Assembly: GCA_014654535.1 (NCBI GenBank)
Contig: BNBA01000002.1
Span: forward strand, 186,001-250,000
From: Xanthomonas boreopolis
Lineage (GTDB): Bacteria; Pseudomonadota; Gammaproteobacteria; Xanthomonadales; Xanthomonadaceae
Length of the DNA stretch: 64,000 bases
Direction of reading: 5' to 3'
The position numbers were made by a program, and so were the translations under genes. Positions 50,407 to 59,783 of this stretch are shown in pieces. The notes under the pieces are model-generated. The model worked only from the letters and a program-made list of their open reading frames with translations, did not search any database and had not been told where the DNA came from. Position 1 is the stretch's first letter, and each line of letters begins with the position of its first letter.

Positions 50407-50436
50407 CGAAGACCCCGGCCTTGGCCGGGGTCTTCG
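50407..50436. terminator. terminator of gapA
   Basis: A 14-bp perfect stem CGAAGACCCCGGCC / GGCCGGGGTCTTCG with a two-base centre begins 24 bp after the gapA stop, followed by CGTTCG. It is a strong hairpin though with little T-run. Confidence 0.75.
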
Positions 50437-50591
50437 CGTTCGTGGGAAGGACTCCGGTCCCGACGGGCATTGCCGGTGCTGCTTGGGGCCGATGCGCCCG
50501 TCGCGGGCAAGCCCCGGGAAACCGCATCCCGGCGGCGCTCGCGGTAGCATGGCCGCATACGAGGGAAGGCGCCTGGCGGCGTGGGGTACGT

Positions 50592-53222
50592 TTGGAAACG
50601 ATCATCGTGGCGGCGGTATTGGCCGTGCTGGCGGTGCCGGTGCTGTTGCTGGTGGCGCTGGTCTCGATATCGGGCCTGAAACGCCGCGTTTCCGAACTGG
50701 AGCGGCAATTGGCCGAACTCCGGCAGGCAGCGCCTCGGCCGGTGTCCGCGCCGGTACCGCCAGCGCCTGTCCCGGTATGGGACGAACCGGCCCCGGTTTC
50801 GCCGCGGCCCGCGGAAGCCGGGTCCGAAGCGGCGGCCGAGTCCCCGGAACCACCCGTCCCCGAACCTGTCGCGCCGCCTCCGCTGCCTTCGCGCCCTGCC
50901 ATGGACGTACCGCCCAGCGGTCCTGGCTTGCTGGAACGGGCGGCGAGTGCGCTCAAGCGCTGGTTCACCGAAGGCAACGTGCCGGTCAAGGTCGGCATGC
51001 TGGTGTTGCTGGCCGGCGTGGCGGCGCTGCTCAAGTACGCCGGCGACCAGGGCTGGCTGGCGCTGCCGCTGGAATTGCGCTACGCCGCGATCGCCGCGGC
51101 GGCCCTGGGCGGGTTGGTGTTCGGCTGGCGCCAGCGCGAGCGGCGGCGCGGCTTCGCCCTGGCGTTGCAGGGTGGGGCGATCGGCGTGCTGCTGCTGGTG
51201 GTGTTCGCGGCGTTCAAGTTGAGCGGCCTGCTGCCCGCGCCGGCCGCGTTCGCGCTGAGCGTGGCGCTGGTGGCCGGCCTGTGCGTGCTGGCGGTGTTGC
51301 AGGAATCGCGCACGCTGGCGCTGCTCGGCATCCTGGCCGGTTTCCTTGCGCCGATCTGGCTGTCCACCGGCCAGGGCAACCATGTCGCGCTGTTCTCGTA
51401 CTACGCGGTGCTCAACGCCGCGGTGTTCGCGATCGCGTGGTTCCGTTCCTGGCGCGTGCTGAACCTGGTCGGCTTCGGTTTCACCTTCGGCATCGGCACG
51501 TTGTGGGGCGTGCTCGCCTACCGGCCGGAACACTTCGCCACCACCGAACCGTTCCTGCTGCTGTTCTTCGCGTTCTACCTGCTGATCCCGGTGCTGCATG
51601 CGCGGCGCGGCGACGGGCAGGCCCGGGCGATCGACGGCAGCCTGCTGTTCGGCACGCCGCTGGTGGCGTTCTCGCTGCAGGCCGGGTTGCTGCATGGCGA
51701 CCGGCTGGCATTGGCGCTGTGCGCGCTTGGCCTGGCGGCGATCCACGCCGCGCTCGCGGCGTGGCTGCTGCGCGGCGAACGCACGCGGTTGCTGGGGCAG
51801 GGGCATGCGGTACTCGCGGTCGCGTTCGCCACGCTGGCGGTGCCGCTGGCGTTGTCGGCACGCGCGACCGCCAGCGTGTTCGCGCTGGAAGGCGCCGGCT
51901 TGCTGTGGCTGGGCCTGCGCCAGCGGCGCCTGTTGCCGCAGGTCGCCGGGCCGTTGCTGCAGCTGGCGGCGGCGGTCGGTTTCCTGTGGGGCGTGGCCGC
52001 CGGACCGGACGACCTGCACGCCATCGCCAACCCGACCTTCATGAGCGCGCTGTTGCTCGCGGCCGGCGGTCTTGCGAGCGCGTGGTGCCTGCGCGACCAC
52101 GCTCGTTCCTCCCTTGCCCTGGTCGCCTATCTGTGGGGACTGGGGTGGTGGACGTGCGCTTGGCTGGCCGACATCGGCCGTTTCGCGCCCGGGCGCGTCG
52201 CGCCGGACCTGGTGCTGGCCTGGCTGGCGGCGAGCGCGTGGCTGGCGGCGGAGGCGCACCGCCGGCGGCCGGCCGGCGCACTGGCCTGGACCTCGATGGT
52301 CGCGCTGGCGCTGGCCTTGCCGGTAACCGGGTGGCAGACGCTGGCGCATTCGCAGCCCTTCGGCGATTACGGCGTTTGGGCGTGGCTGGCGTTCGCGCTG
52401 CTGGGCGTGCGTACGTTGGCCTGCCTGCGTGACACCCTCGGCGCGGCCCGTGGCGCGGCGCAGTTCGCCTGGCTGTTGCTGTGGCCCGCGGCGCTTTCGT
52501 TGGCCGGCGCATGGCTGGCCGATCGCCACGGCCTCGCCGGAGGTTGGCAATGGGCCTTGCTCGGCTGGCCGTGGTTGCTGCTGGCCGCGCTCGCGCTGCT
52601 GCGCTGGGCATGGCTGCGCTGGCCGCAGGGTCGGAGTTTCGACGGGCTGCGCGTCGCGTTCGCCTGCGTGGTGTTCGGCGTGATCGCGCTGGGCTGGTTG
52701 CTGGCGCTGTCCGCACCGGTGCCGCCGGCGCCCCTGCCGTGGTTGCCGCTGCTCAATCCGGCCGAACTGGCGCAGTTGGCGGCGCTGGTCTTGCTGGCGT
52801 ATTGGTTGCGCTCGCCGCATGCGCCGGCGGCGTTGCGGGGCCGGCGCGCGTTCGTGCTGGCCGGTGCCGGCCTGGTGCTGGTGACCGTGACGGTATTGCG
52901 CAGCGTCCACCACTGGGGCGGCATCGCCTGGAACGGCGCGCTGCTGTCGTCCAGCCTGGCCCAGACCAGCCTCACCGTGGCCTGGAGCATCCTGGGCGTG
53001 ATCGGCTGGGTGCTCGGTTCGCGGCGCGGCCAACGTGGCGTATGGCTGGCCGGCGCGTTGCTGATGGCGCTGGTGCTGGCCAAGCTGGTGCTGGTCGATC
53101 GCCAGCACCTGGGCAACCTGCTCGGCATCGGCTCGTTCATCGCGTACGGCCTGCTGTGCACGGCCGTGGGCTACCTGGCGCCGGCACCGCCGCGCCAGGG
53201 CAATCGGGAGGAGGTGGCATGA
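50592..53222 (+). CDS. DUF2339 multi-pass membrane protein
   Basis: A protein of about 876 residues with roughly two dozen hydrophobic helices. It starts with a membrane helix (ETIIVAAVLAVLAVPVLLLVALVSI), a short coiled coil (LKRRVSELERQLAELRQ) and a Pro-rich linker, then W(F)TEGNVPVKVGMLVLLAGVAALLKYA, the hallmark of DUF2339, and helix after helix to the end. No ATG lies in frame near the family N-terminus; a TTG at 50592 preceded by GGGG is the most plausible start. It overlaps the next gene by four bases, and that partner is DUF3999, the usual pairing. Function unknown; proposed to act in the envelope. Confidence 0.85.
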   Translation: METIIVAAVLAVLAVPVLLLVALVSISGLKRRVSELERQLAELRQAAPRPVSAPVPPAPVPVWDEPAPVSPRPAEAGSEAAAESPEPPVPEPVAPPPLPSRPAMDVPPSGPGLLERAASALKRWFTEGNVPVKVGMLVLLAGVAALLKYAGDQGWLALPLELRYAAIAAAALGGLVFGWRQRERRRGFALALQGGAIGVLLLVVFAAFKLSGLLPAPAAFALSVALVAGLCVLAVLQESRTLALLGILAGFLAPIWLSTGQGNHVALFSYYAVLNAAVFAIAWFRSWRVLNLVGFGFTFGIGTLWGVLAYRPEHFATTEPFLLLFFAFYLLIPVLHARRGDGQARAIDGSLLFGTPLVAFSLQAGLLHGDRLALALCALGLAAIHAALAAWLLRGERTRLLGQGHAVLAVAFATLAVPLALSARATASVFALEGAGLLWLGLRQRRLLPQVAGPLLQLAAAVGFLWGVAAGPDDLHAIANPTFMSALLLAAGGLASAWCLRDHARSSLALVAYLWGLGWWTCAWLADIGRFAPGRVAPDLVLAWLAASAWLAAEAHRRRPAGALAWTSMVALALALPVTGWQTLAHSQPFGDYGVWAWLAFALLGVRTLACLRDTLGAARGAAQFAWLLLWPAALSLAGAWLADRHGLAGGWQWALLGWPWLLLAALALLRWAWLRWPQGRSFDGLRVAFACVVFGVIALGWLLALSAPVPPAPLPWLPLLNPAELAQLAALVLLAYWLRSPHAPAALRGRRAFVLAGAGLVLVTVTVLRSVHHWGGIAWNGALLSSSLAQTSLTVAWSILGVIGWVLGSRRGQRGVWLAGALLMALVLAKLVLVDRQHLGNLLGIGSFIAYGLLCTAVGYLAPAPPRQGNREEVA

Positions 53223-54541
53223 AGCGCCTGGGATGGTTGTTGCTGGTGCCGCTGGCGGCATGGGCGGACGTGCGCGGCGACTATGTGCGGCAGTGGCCGC
53301 TGCAACTCGAAGACCCGGATGCGGGCGCCTATCGGGTGGCCTTGACCGAGCCGGTCTATCGCACGGTCCGCCAGGCGACGCTGGCCGACCTGCAACCCCT
53401 GGACATGGCCGGCAATCCGCTGCCGTCGGCGCTGTTGCCGGCGGACGCGCCATCGCAGGCGCCGCGCCTGCGGGCGTTGCCGTTGTTCGCCTTGCCGCCG
53501 GTGCCGGCCGGGGGCGGCGAACTGCAGGTGATCGCCGAGCGCGACGCCAGCGGCGCGGTGCGACGGATCGAGACGCGCACGGGGCAGGCCGCGCGCGAGG
53601 GCCTGCCGGCCTGGTTGCTCGATGCCAGCGCCTTGCGCGAGCCGTTGCAGGCGATCCGGCTGGACTGGCCCGCCCAGCAGCGGTTGCAGGCCGAGCTGCG
53701 CATCGAGGGCAGCGACGATCTGAACACCTGGCACCTGCTCGATCCGCACGCCACGCTGGTGGAACTGGACAACGGCAGCGAACGCCTGCGGCAACGCCGC
53801 ATCCCGCTCGATACGCGTTCTCGCTACCTGCGCATCACCGCGTTGTCGCCGCAGGCGCCGGCACTGACCGCGGCCGAGGCCGAACTGGCGCCGGAGCACC
53901 GGAGCGCGCCGCTGCAATGGCTGACGCTGGGCGGGCGATCGCGCGAGGGCGGGTTCGAGTTCGAGATGGATGGCCGGTTCCCGATATCGCGGGCCGATGT
54001 CGCCAGCGACGGCAACGACGCCGTGGAATGGCGGCTGCAGAGCCGCGACGCCCGCGACGGCACCTGGATCACGCGGGCCGGCCCCTGGCTGGCCTACCGG
54101 GTGGGGGCTGGCGCAGGCGGACGTTCCGAGCCGCAGGTGCTGGCCACGACGCGCGACCGCTACTGGCGGCTGGTGCCCGCCGCAGGCACGACGGTCTCCA
54201 CGCCGCCGCGGTTGCGCCTGGGCTGGCAGCCGGAGGCGCTCGTGTTCGTCGCCCGCGGACAGGCGCCGTACGCGCTGGCCGCAGGCAGCACGCGGGCGTT
54301 CCGCAGCGATGCGCCGCTGCAGCCCTTGCTCGATGGCTTGCGGCGCGAACGGGGGCCGCAATGGCAGCCGGCACGGGCCGCGGTGGGCGAACCGGCGCGC
54401 GAGCTGGCCGGCGATGCCGCGCTGGCGCCGGTCCGCGACTGGAAGACGTGGATCCTGTGGGGGCTGCTGGTGCTGGGCGCGCTGGTGGTCGGCGGTTTCG
54501 CGCTGAGCCTGTTGCGACGATCCGGGCCGTCCGGGCATTGA
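53219..54541 (+). CDS. DUF3999 membrane-anchored periplasmic protein
   Basis: A 440-residue protein with a short signal peptide (MKRLGWLLLVPLAAWADVRGDY), a large beta-rich periplasmic part (repeated RLRLGW, RYLRITAL and WRLVPAAG strands) and a C-terminal transmembrane helix (ILWGLLVLGALVVGGFALSLL) with a basic end. This layout and the LEDPDAGAYRVALTEPVY start fit DUF3999, which regularly follows DUF2339. The overlap ATGA with the upstream gene implies coupled translation and probably a complex. No catalytic motif is visible. Confidence 0.87.
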   Translation: MKRLGWLLLVPLAAWADVRGDYVRQWPLQLEDPDAGAYRVALTEPVYRTVRQATLADLQPLDMAGNPLPSALLPADAPSQAPRLRALPLFALPPVPAGGGELQVIAERDASGAVRRIETRTGQAAREGLPAWLLDASALREPLQAIRLDWPAQQRLQAELRIEGSDDLNTWHLLDPHATLVELDNGSERLRQRRIPLDTRSRYLRITALSPQAPALTAAEAELAPEHRSAPLQWLTLGGRSREGGFEFEMDGRFPISRADVASDGNDAVEWRLQSRDARDGTWITRAGPWLAYRVGAGAGGRSEPQVLATTRDRYWRLVPAAGTTVSTPPRLRLGWQPEALVFVARGQAPYALAAGSTRAFRSDAPLQPLLDGLRRERGPQWQPARAAVGEPARELAGDAALAPVRDWKTWILWGLLVLGALVVGGFALSLLRRSGPSGH

Positions 54542-54635
54542 GTCCCGCCGGCAGGGCGTCGCGAGTCGCCCGTGCGTTTGCCGCTCGGCCGCCGAGGCCG
54601 GACAATAGCGGTCTGTCTCCGCCACGGGAAAACGC

Positions 54636-55808
54636 ATGTCCATCCTCCGCATGACCGACCTCGACCTCGCCGGCAAGCGCGTATTGATCCGGCAGGACCT
54701 GAACGTGCCGATCGAGAACGGCCGCATCACCTCCGAGCAGCGCATCCTCGCCTCGGTGCCGACGATCAAGGCGGCGTTGGAGAAGGGCGCGGCGGTGATG
54801 GTGACCTCGCACCTGGGCCGCCCGAAGGAAGGCACCTGGACCGAGGAGGACTCGCTGGCGCCGGTGGCCGCGCGGCTGTCCGAACTGCTCAAGACCGAGG
54901 TGCCGCTGGTGCGCGACTGGGTGGAGGGCGTGCAGGTCCAACCGGGCCAGGTGGTGCTGCTGGAGAACTGCCGCATGAACGTCGGCGAGGGCAAGGACGA
55001 CGAGGCGCTGGCGAAGAAGTACGCCGCGTTGTGCGACGTGTTCGTGATGGACGCCTTCGGCACCGCGCATCGCGCCCAGGCCTCCACGCACGGCGTGATC
55101 CGCTTCGCGCCGGTGGCGGCCGGCGGCCCGTTGCTGATGGCCGAGCTGGACGCGCTGGCCAAGGCGCTGCAGCACCCGGCCAAGCCGTTGCTGGCGATCG
55201 TCGCCGGCAGCAAGGTCTCGACCAAGCTGGAGCTGCTGACCAACCTCGTCGAGAAGGTCGACCAGCTGATCGTCGGCGGCGGCATCGCCAACACCTTCAT
55301 CGCCGCGGCCGGCTACGGCGTCGGCAAGTCGCTGTGCGAACCGGACCTGATCGACACCGCGAAGAAGATCGTCGCCCAGGCCAAGGCGCGCGGCGCCGAC
55401 ATCCCGCTGCCGACCGATGTGGTGGTGGCCAAGCAGTTCATGCCGGACGCGGAGGCGACGGTGAAGGCGGTCGACGCGGTGGCCGAGGACGACCTGATCC
55501 TCGACATCGGCCCGCAGACCGCGGCGGCGTACGCGGCGCTGATCGCCAAGGCCGGCACCGTGGTGTGGAACGGCCCGGTCGGCGTGTTCGAGTTCGAGGC
55601 GTTCGGCAAGGGCACCGAGACGCTGGCGAAGGCGATCGCCGAATCGCCGGCGTTCTCCATCGCCGGCGGCGGCGACACGCTGGCGGCGGTGGACAAGTAC
55701 GGCATCGCCGACCGGGTGAGCTACATCTCCACCGGCGGCGGCGCGTTCCTGGAGTTCCTGGAAGGCAAGACCCTGCCGGCCGTCGCGGCGCTGGAAGCGC
55801 GCGGCTGA
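54636..55808 (+). CDS. pgk: phosphoglycerate kinase
   Basis: Phosphoglycerate kinase of glycolysis, 390 residues, transferring phosphate from 1,3-bisphosphoglycerate to ADP. It has the N-terminal [19 protein letters not shown], the substrate-binding [38 protein letters not shown], the nucleotide region GGGIANTF and [15 protein letters not shown], and the end [15 protein letters not shown]. Length is normal. The start [15 protein letters not shown] lies about 95 bp after DUF3999. Palindromic repeats follow it. Confidence 0.97.
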   Translation: MSILRMTDLDLAGKRVLIRQDLNVPIENGRITSEQRILASVPTIKAALEKGAAVMVTSHLGRPKEGTWTEEDSLAPVAARLSELLKTEVPLVRDWVEGVQVQPGQVVLLENCRMNVGEGKDDEALAKKYAALCDVFVMDAFGTAHRAQASTHGVIRFAPVAAGGPLLMAELDALAKALQHPAKPLLAIVAGSKVSTKLELLTNLVEKVDQLIVGGGIANTFIAAAGYGVGKSLCEPDLIDTAKKIVAQAKARGADIPLPTDVVVAKQFMPDAEATVKAVDAVAEDDLILDIGPQTAAAYAALIAKAGTVVWNGPVGVFEFEAFGKGTETLAKAIAESPAFSIAGGGDTLAAVDKYGIADRVSYISTGGGAFLEFLEGKTLPAVAALEARG

Positions 55809-55837
55809 CGCCGCTTCGGCGTCTCCGTTGGATTTGG

Positions 55838-56041
55838 CCCCTCTCCCGGTGGAGAGGGGTTGGGGTGAGGGTACGGACGAAGCTTCGCGCACTTGAGTTG
55901 CTCAAGCCCCATGCCCGGATCGTTTTCCTATCGGGCGCGTGGCGGCGCGTCCATCGTTGCTCCACTGCAAGTTCCGTGCGGCGCGACTCCGCCCGTACCC
56001 CCCTCCGGCGCTTCGCTCCACCTTCTCCCGCCGGGAGAAGG
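55838..56041. repeat. two GC-rich hairpins in the pgk-phosphatase gap
   Basis: CCCCTCTCC / GGAGAGGGG (55838-55846, 55851-55859) and CCTTCTCCCG / CGGGAGAAGG (56021-56030, 56032-56041) are perfect inverted pairs. The same CTCCCG-type palindromes occur in the element between gmk and rpoZ. The 257-bp gap otherwise shows no gene; the first hairpin could end pgk mRNA. Confidence 0.65.
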
Positions 56042-56065
56042 GAACAGCCTGGATCTCGTTCCCCC

Positions 56066-56704
56066 ATGCAAACCCTCTTCTTCGACCTCGACGGCACTTT
56101 GATCGATTCCGAGCCCGGGATCATCGGCGGGCTCGTCCATACCTTCGGCGAGCTGGGCCATGCCCTGCCGTCCATGCAGCAGCTGCGCAGCTGGATCGGT
56201 CCGCCCCTGCGCGACAGCTTCCACCAGCATTTCGCCGGCGACGCGGCGCTTGTGGGGCAGGCGCTGGCGCTGTATCGCGACCGCTACGACAGCGTCGGCT
56301 GGACCGAGCACAGCGTGTTCGACGGCATCCCCGAAACCATCGCGGCGCTGCGCGCGGCGGGCCACCGCATGGCGGTGGTCACCTCGAAGAACGAGCGTTT
56401 CGCCCGCCGCATCGTCGAGCACCTGCCGTTCGGCGACTGCTTCGAGGACGTGATCGGTACCAGCGACGACGGCAGCCGCCGCTTCAAGGTGGACCTGATC
56501 GCCGAGGCGCTGCGCCGGTTGTCGCTGCAGCCGGCGCAGTGCGTGATGATCGGCGACCGCCGGATGGACATCGAAGGCGCGAACGCGCACGGCATGCGCA
56601 GCATCGGCGTGCTGTGGGGCTTCGGCGACGAGGCCGAGCTGCGCACGGCCGGTGCCGGGGCGCTCGCGACCGTTCCGTCCGAGCTGCGCGCACTGGTGGC
56701 ATAG
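56066..56704 (+). CDS. HAD superfamily phosphatase (phosphoglycolate phosphatase-like)
   Basis: A 212-residue HAD hydrolase of the Gph group. Motif I is LFFDLDGTLIDSEPGI (nucleophile Asp7, acid Asp9), a helical cap follows (LRSWIGPPLRDSFHQHF), motif II is VVTSKNE, motif III the lysine in SRRFKVDLIAEAL, and motif IV MIGDRRMDIEGANAHG. It would hydrolyse a small phosphomonoester; phosphoglycolate is possible, and housekeeping of toxic glycolytic side products would fit the position between pgk and pyk. The ATG at 56066 is the family start. Confidence 0.88.
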   Translation: MQTLFFDLDGTLIDSEPGIIGGLVHTFGELGHALPSMQQLRSWIGPPLRDSFHQHFAGDAALVGQALALYRDRYDSVGWTEHSVFDGIPETIAALRAAGHRMAVVTSKNERFARRIVEHLPFGDCFEDVIGTSDDGSRRFKVDLIAEALRRLSLQPAQCVMIGDRRMDIEGANAHGMRSIGVLWGFGDEAELRTAGAGALATVPSELRALVA

Positions 56705-56906
56705 AGGGCGCCTGCGGCAGGCCGGCGTGCCGGGACGGGCGCTTCGCCATCGGCGCCCAGGCGCGGGTGTCGCGCGATGTCTCCATGCGGTCCCGCATGG
56801 CATGCAAGACATGCCGCATTCGCGTCGGGGCTATTCCGCAATGCCATCCTGCGAAGCGTGCAGCTGTGCTACTTTTCCGGACTTTTCCGGGGGAGCCCAC
56901 ACCGCC

Positions 56907-58373
56907 ATGATCGAACGCCAGCGCCGCACCAGAATTCTCGCCACCCTCGGCCCGGCCACCGATCCCCCGGGGGTGCTCGAGGAGCTGTTCCGCGCCGGCG
57001 TCAACGTGGTGCGCCTGAACTTCAGCCACGGCGATCCGTCCGGGCAGGCCAAGCGTGCCGCGGAAGTCCGCGCCGCCGCCGCGCGCGTCGGTGCCGAGGT
57101 CGGCATCCTGGCCGACCTGCCGGGCCCCAAGATCCGCATCGAGCGCTTCGCTGAAGGCAAGGTCGTGCTGAAGGCGGGCGACCGCTTCGACCTGGTCGCC
57201 GACGCCAACGCCGCTCCCGGCGACGCCACCCAGGTCGGCGTGAGCTACCTGGGCCTGCCGAAGGACGTCGGCCCCGGCGACGTGCTGCTGCTCGACGACG
57301 GGCTGATGCAGCTGCGCGTGGTCGAGGTACAGGGCGAGCGCATCGTCACCACGGTGCTCAACGACGGCGTGCTGTCCGATCGCAAGGGCCTGAACAAGCA
57401 GGGCGGCGGCCTGTCGCTGGGCGCGCTGACCGAGCGCGACAAGGAGCTGATCGGCATCGTCGCCAAGATCGGCGTGGACTTCATCGCGGTGTCGTTCTGC
57501 CGCAACGCCGACGACATGAACGAGGCGCGCCGCATCGCCCAGTCGCACGGCAGCGATGCCTGGCTGGTGTCGAAGATCGAGCGCACCGAGGCGATCGAGA
57601 ACCTCAGCGAGATCGTCGAGGCCTCCGACGTGGTGATGGTCGCGCGCGGCGACCTCGGCGTGGAGATCGGCGACGCCGAGCTGCCGGGCCTGCAGAAGAA
57701 GATCATCAAGGAGTCGCTGGCGCGCAACAAGATCGTCATCACCGCGACCCAGATGCTGCAGTCGATGGTGGAGAGCCCGATCCCGACCCGCGCCGAGGTG
57801 CTCGACGTGGCCAACGCGGTGATCGACGGCACCGACGCGGTGATGCTGTCGGCCGAGTCCGCCGCCGGCGCCTATCCGGTCAAGGCGGTGGAGGCGCTGG
57901 CGCGCATCTGCCTGGGCGCCGAGCGCCAGTTCGAGATGGACACCGACTTCGAGGCCGCCCAGCGCAACCTGGAGCGTGCCGACCAGGCGATCGCGATGGC
58001 GACGATGTTCCTGTCCGAGCACATCAACCTGGGCGGCGTGGTCGCGCTGACCGAGAACGGCGGCACCCCGCGCTTCCTGTCGCGGTTCCGCTCCAACGTG
58101 CCGATCTACGCGTTCACCCGCCACGACGGCGCGCGCCGGCGCATGGCGCTGATGCGCGGCGTGTTCCCGATCAGCTTCGACAGCCGCGGCCTGACCCCGC
58201 GCGAGGCCGCGCGCGCGGCGATCCGCCTGCTGGTCGACGGCGGCCGCATGGGGCCGGGCGACCGCGTGGTGTTCACCAGCGGCGAGCACATGGAAACCCA
58301 CGGCGCGACCAATACCCTGCGCCTGCTCGAGGTCGGCCCGGACGGCCGCGCCAGCGGCCTCGGCGAGCTGTAA
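56907..58373 (+). CDS. pyk: pyruvate kinase
   Basis: Pyruvate kinase, 488 residues, making pyruvate and ATP at the end of glycolysis. It has RTRILATLGPATDPPGVL, VVRLNFSHGD, ILADLPGPKIRIERF, the catalytic lysine segment WLVSKIERTEAIENL, VMVARGDLGVEIG and the substrate-binding IVITATQMLQSM plus DAVMLSAESAAGAYPVKAVEAL. The C-terminal domain has VALTENGGTPRFLSRFRSNVPIYAF and ends near GLGEL. The start at 56907 matches the family N-terminus. Confidence 0.97.
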   Translation: MIERQRRTRILATLGPATDPPGVLEELFRAGVNVVRLNFSHGDPSGQAKRAAEVRAAAARVGAEVGILADLPGPKIRIERFAEGKVVLKAGDRFDLVADANAAPGDATQVGVSYLGLPKDVGPGDVLLLDDGLMQLRVVEVQGERIVTTVLNDGVLSDRKGLNKQGGGLSLGALTERDKELIGIVAKIGVDFIAVSFCRNADDMNEARRIAQSHGSDAWLVSKIERTEAIENLSEIVEASDVVMVARGDLGVEIGDAELPGLQKKIIKESLARNKIVITATQMLQSMVESPIPTRAEVLDVANAVIDGTDAVMLSAESAAGAYPVKAVEALARICLGAERQFEMDTDFEAAQRNLERADQAIAMATMFLSEHINLGGVVALTENGGTPRFLSRFRSNVPIYAFTRHDGARRRMALMRGVFPISFDSRGLTPREAARAAIRLLVDGGRMGPGDRVVFTSGEHMETHGATNTLRLLEVGPDGRASGLGEL

Positions 58374-58541
58374 TCCGAGGCGGGGCCATCCGCGGGAGCG
58401 GCTCGTGGAGCGGCTCCTGCGGAACCCTGCCTATCCTTGTGCGGTGATTGCGGGTGCAGACAGCGCAGCCGCTCACATATCCAATTGAGCTGTAATCGTT
58501 TGCACGCCATTCCATGACGGAATGTGTACGTTCCGCCCGGC

Positions 58542-58547
58542 TATAAT
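58542..58547 (+). promoter_or_regulatory. putative -10 element of fba
   Basis: A consensus TATAAT lies 33 bp before the fba start, followed by TGCGG. A GGAA-TGTGTACG-TTCC dyad (58519-58534) sits where a -35 hexamer would be expected and could be a regulator site instead. Confidence 0.5.
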
Positions 58548-58580
58548 TGCGGTCTCCCCCGCTGCTGCCACAGGAACTAC

Positions 58581-59585
58581 ATGAGCATCGAACAGCTTGC
58601 CGAAACCGCACAGGCCATGGTCGCCCCTGGCAAGGGCATCATCGCCATCGACGAGTCCACCAGCACCATCGCCAAGCGCTTCGCCGGGGTGGGCATCGAG
58701 AACATCGAGGAGAACCGCCGCGCCTACCGCGAGCTGCTGCTGACCACGCCGAAGCTGAGCGACTACATCTCCGGCGCGATCCTGTTCGACGAAACCATCC
58801 GCCAGTCCACCAAGGACGGCGTGCCGTTCCCGAAGTACATGGCCGAGCACGGCATCATCCCGGGCATCAAGGTCGACAAGGGCGCCCATCCGCTGGCCGG
58901 TTGCCCGGGCGAATTGGTGACCGAGGGCCTGGACGGCCTGCGCGCGCGCCTGGAGGAGTACTACAAGCTCGGCGCGCGTTTCGCCAAGTGGCGCGCGGTG
59001 ATCAACATCGGCGAGGACATCCCGTCGGGCACCTGCATCGAGGCCAACGCCCATGCGCTGGCGCGCTACGCCGCGCTGTGCCAGGAACAGGGCCTGGTGC
59101 CGATGGTGGAGCCCGAGGTGATCATGGACGGCGACCACGACATCGAGACCTGCTACGAGGTCACCGAGGCCACGCTGCGTTCGCTGTTCGGCGCGCTGTA
59201 CGAGCAGAACGTCGTGCTCGAGGGCACCATCCTGAAGGCCTCGATGGTGATCTCCGGCAAGGACTGCCCCGAGCAGGCCGGCGTCGAGGAAGTGGCCGAG
59301 TCCACCGTGATGTGCCTGAAGTCGACCGTGCCGGCGATCCTGCCGGGCATCGTGTTCCTGTCCGGCGGCCAGACCGACGAGCAGTCCACCGCGCACCTCA
59401 ACGCGATGAACAAGCTCGGCAACCTGCCGTGGCCGCTGAGCTTCTCCTACGGCCGCGCGATGCAGCAGGCCGCGCTGAAGCTGTGGTCGCAGGACATGAA
59501 GGGCAACTTCGCCAAGGCCCAGCAGATCGTCTACGAACGCGCCAAGGAGAACGGCCTGGCTGCCCAGGGGCAGTGGAAGGGCTGA
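58581..59585 (+). CDS. fba: class I fructose-bisphosphate aldolase
   Basis: A 334-residue class I (Schiff-base) aldolase of the type found in animals and plants, splitting fructose-1,6-bisphosphate. The N-terminus has MVAPGKGIIAIDESTSTIAKRF, then NRRAYRELLLTTPKLSDYISGAILFDET, VPMVEPEVIMDG, the Schiff-base Lys219 in LEGTILKASMV and FLSGGQTDEQSTAHLNAMN. Metal-dependent class II motifs are absent. It is about 30 residues shorter than the 364-residue muscle enzyme, ending NGLAAQGQWKG, and so lacks the C-terminal catalytic tyrosine of the animal proteins. It follows pyk, closing the glycolytic group. Confidence 0.95.
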   Translation: MSIEQLAETAQAMVAPGKGIIAIDESTSTIAKRFAGVGIENIEENRRAYRELLLTTPKLSDYISGAILFDETIRQSTKDGVPFPKYMAEHGIIPGIKVDKGAHPLAGCPGELVTEGLDGLRARLEEYYKLGARFAKWRAVINIGEDIPSGTCIEANAHALARYAALCQEQGLVPMVEPEVIMDGDHDIETCYEVTEATLRSLFGALYEQNVVLEGTILKASMVISGKDCPEQAGVEEVAESTVMCLKSTVPAILPGIVFLSGGQTDEQSTAHLNAMNKLGNLPWPLSFSYGRAMQQAALKLWSQDMKGNFAKAQQIVYERAKENGLAAQGQWKG

Positions 59586-59599
59586 TCCAGCAAGAACAG

Positions 59600-59623
59600 G
59601 AACGCCGGCGCAAGCCGGCGTTC
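59600..59623. terminator. terminator of fba
   Basis: GAACGCCGGC (59600-59609) pairs perfectly with GCCGGCGTTC (59614-59623) around GCAA, beginning 15 bp after the stop codon, followed by TCGTATGTG. The remaining gap to 59783 shows only a fragment of a GGACTGAAGCCCC-type palindrome. Confidence 0.75.
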
Positions 59624-59783
59624 TCGTATGTGTCCCGCGCTGGCGGGAATCTCGTGGAGGGCCCCTCGCAGAATGGCGCTCGACGGGGACATCGCCCCGC
59701 GTGGCGACGCGGCGGGTGCCACGGCTCACTGACCCTGCGGGGCGGACTGAAGCCCCTTCCACGCACAGCGGGAAGCCGCGGCC

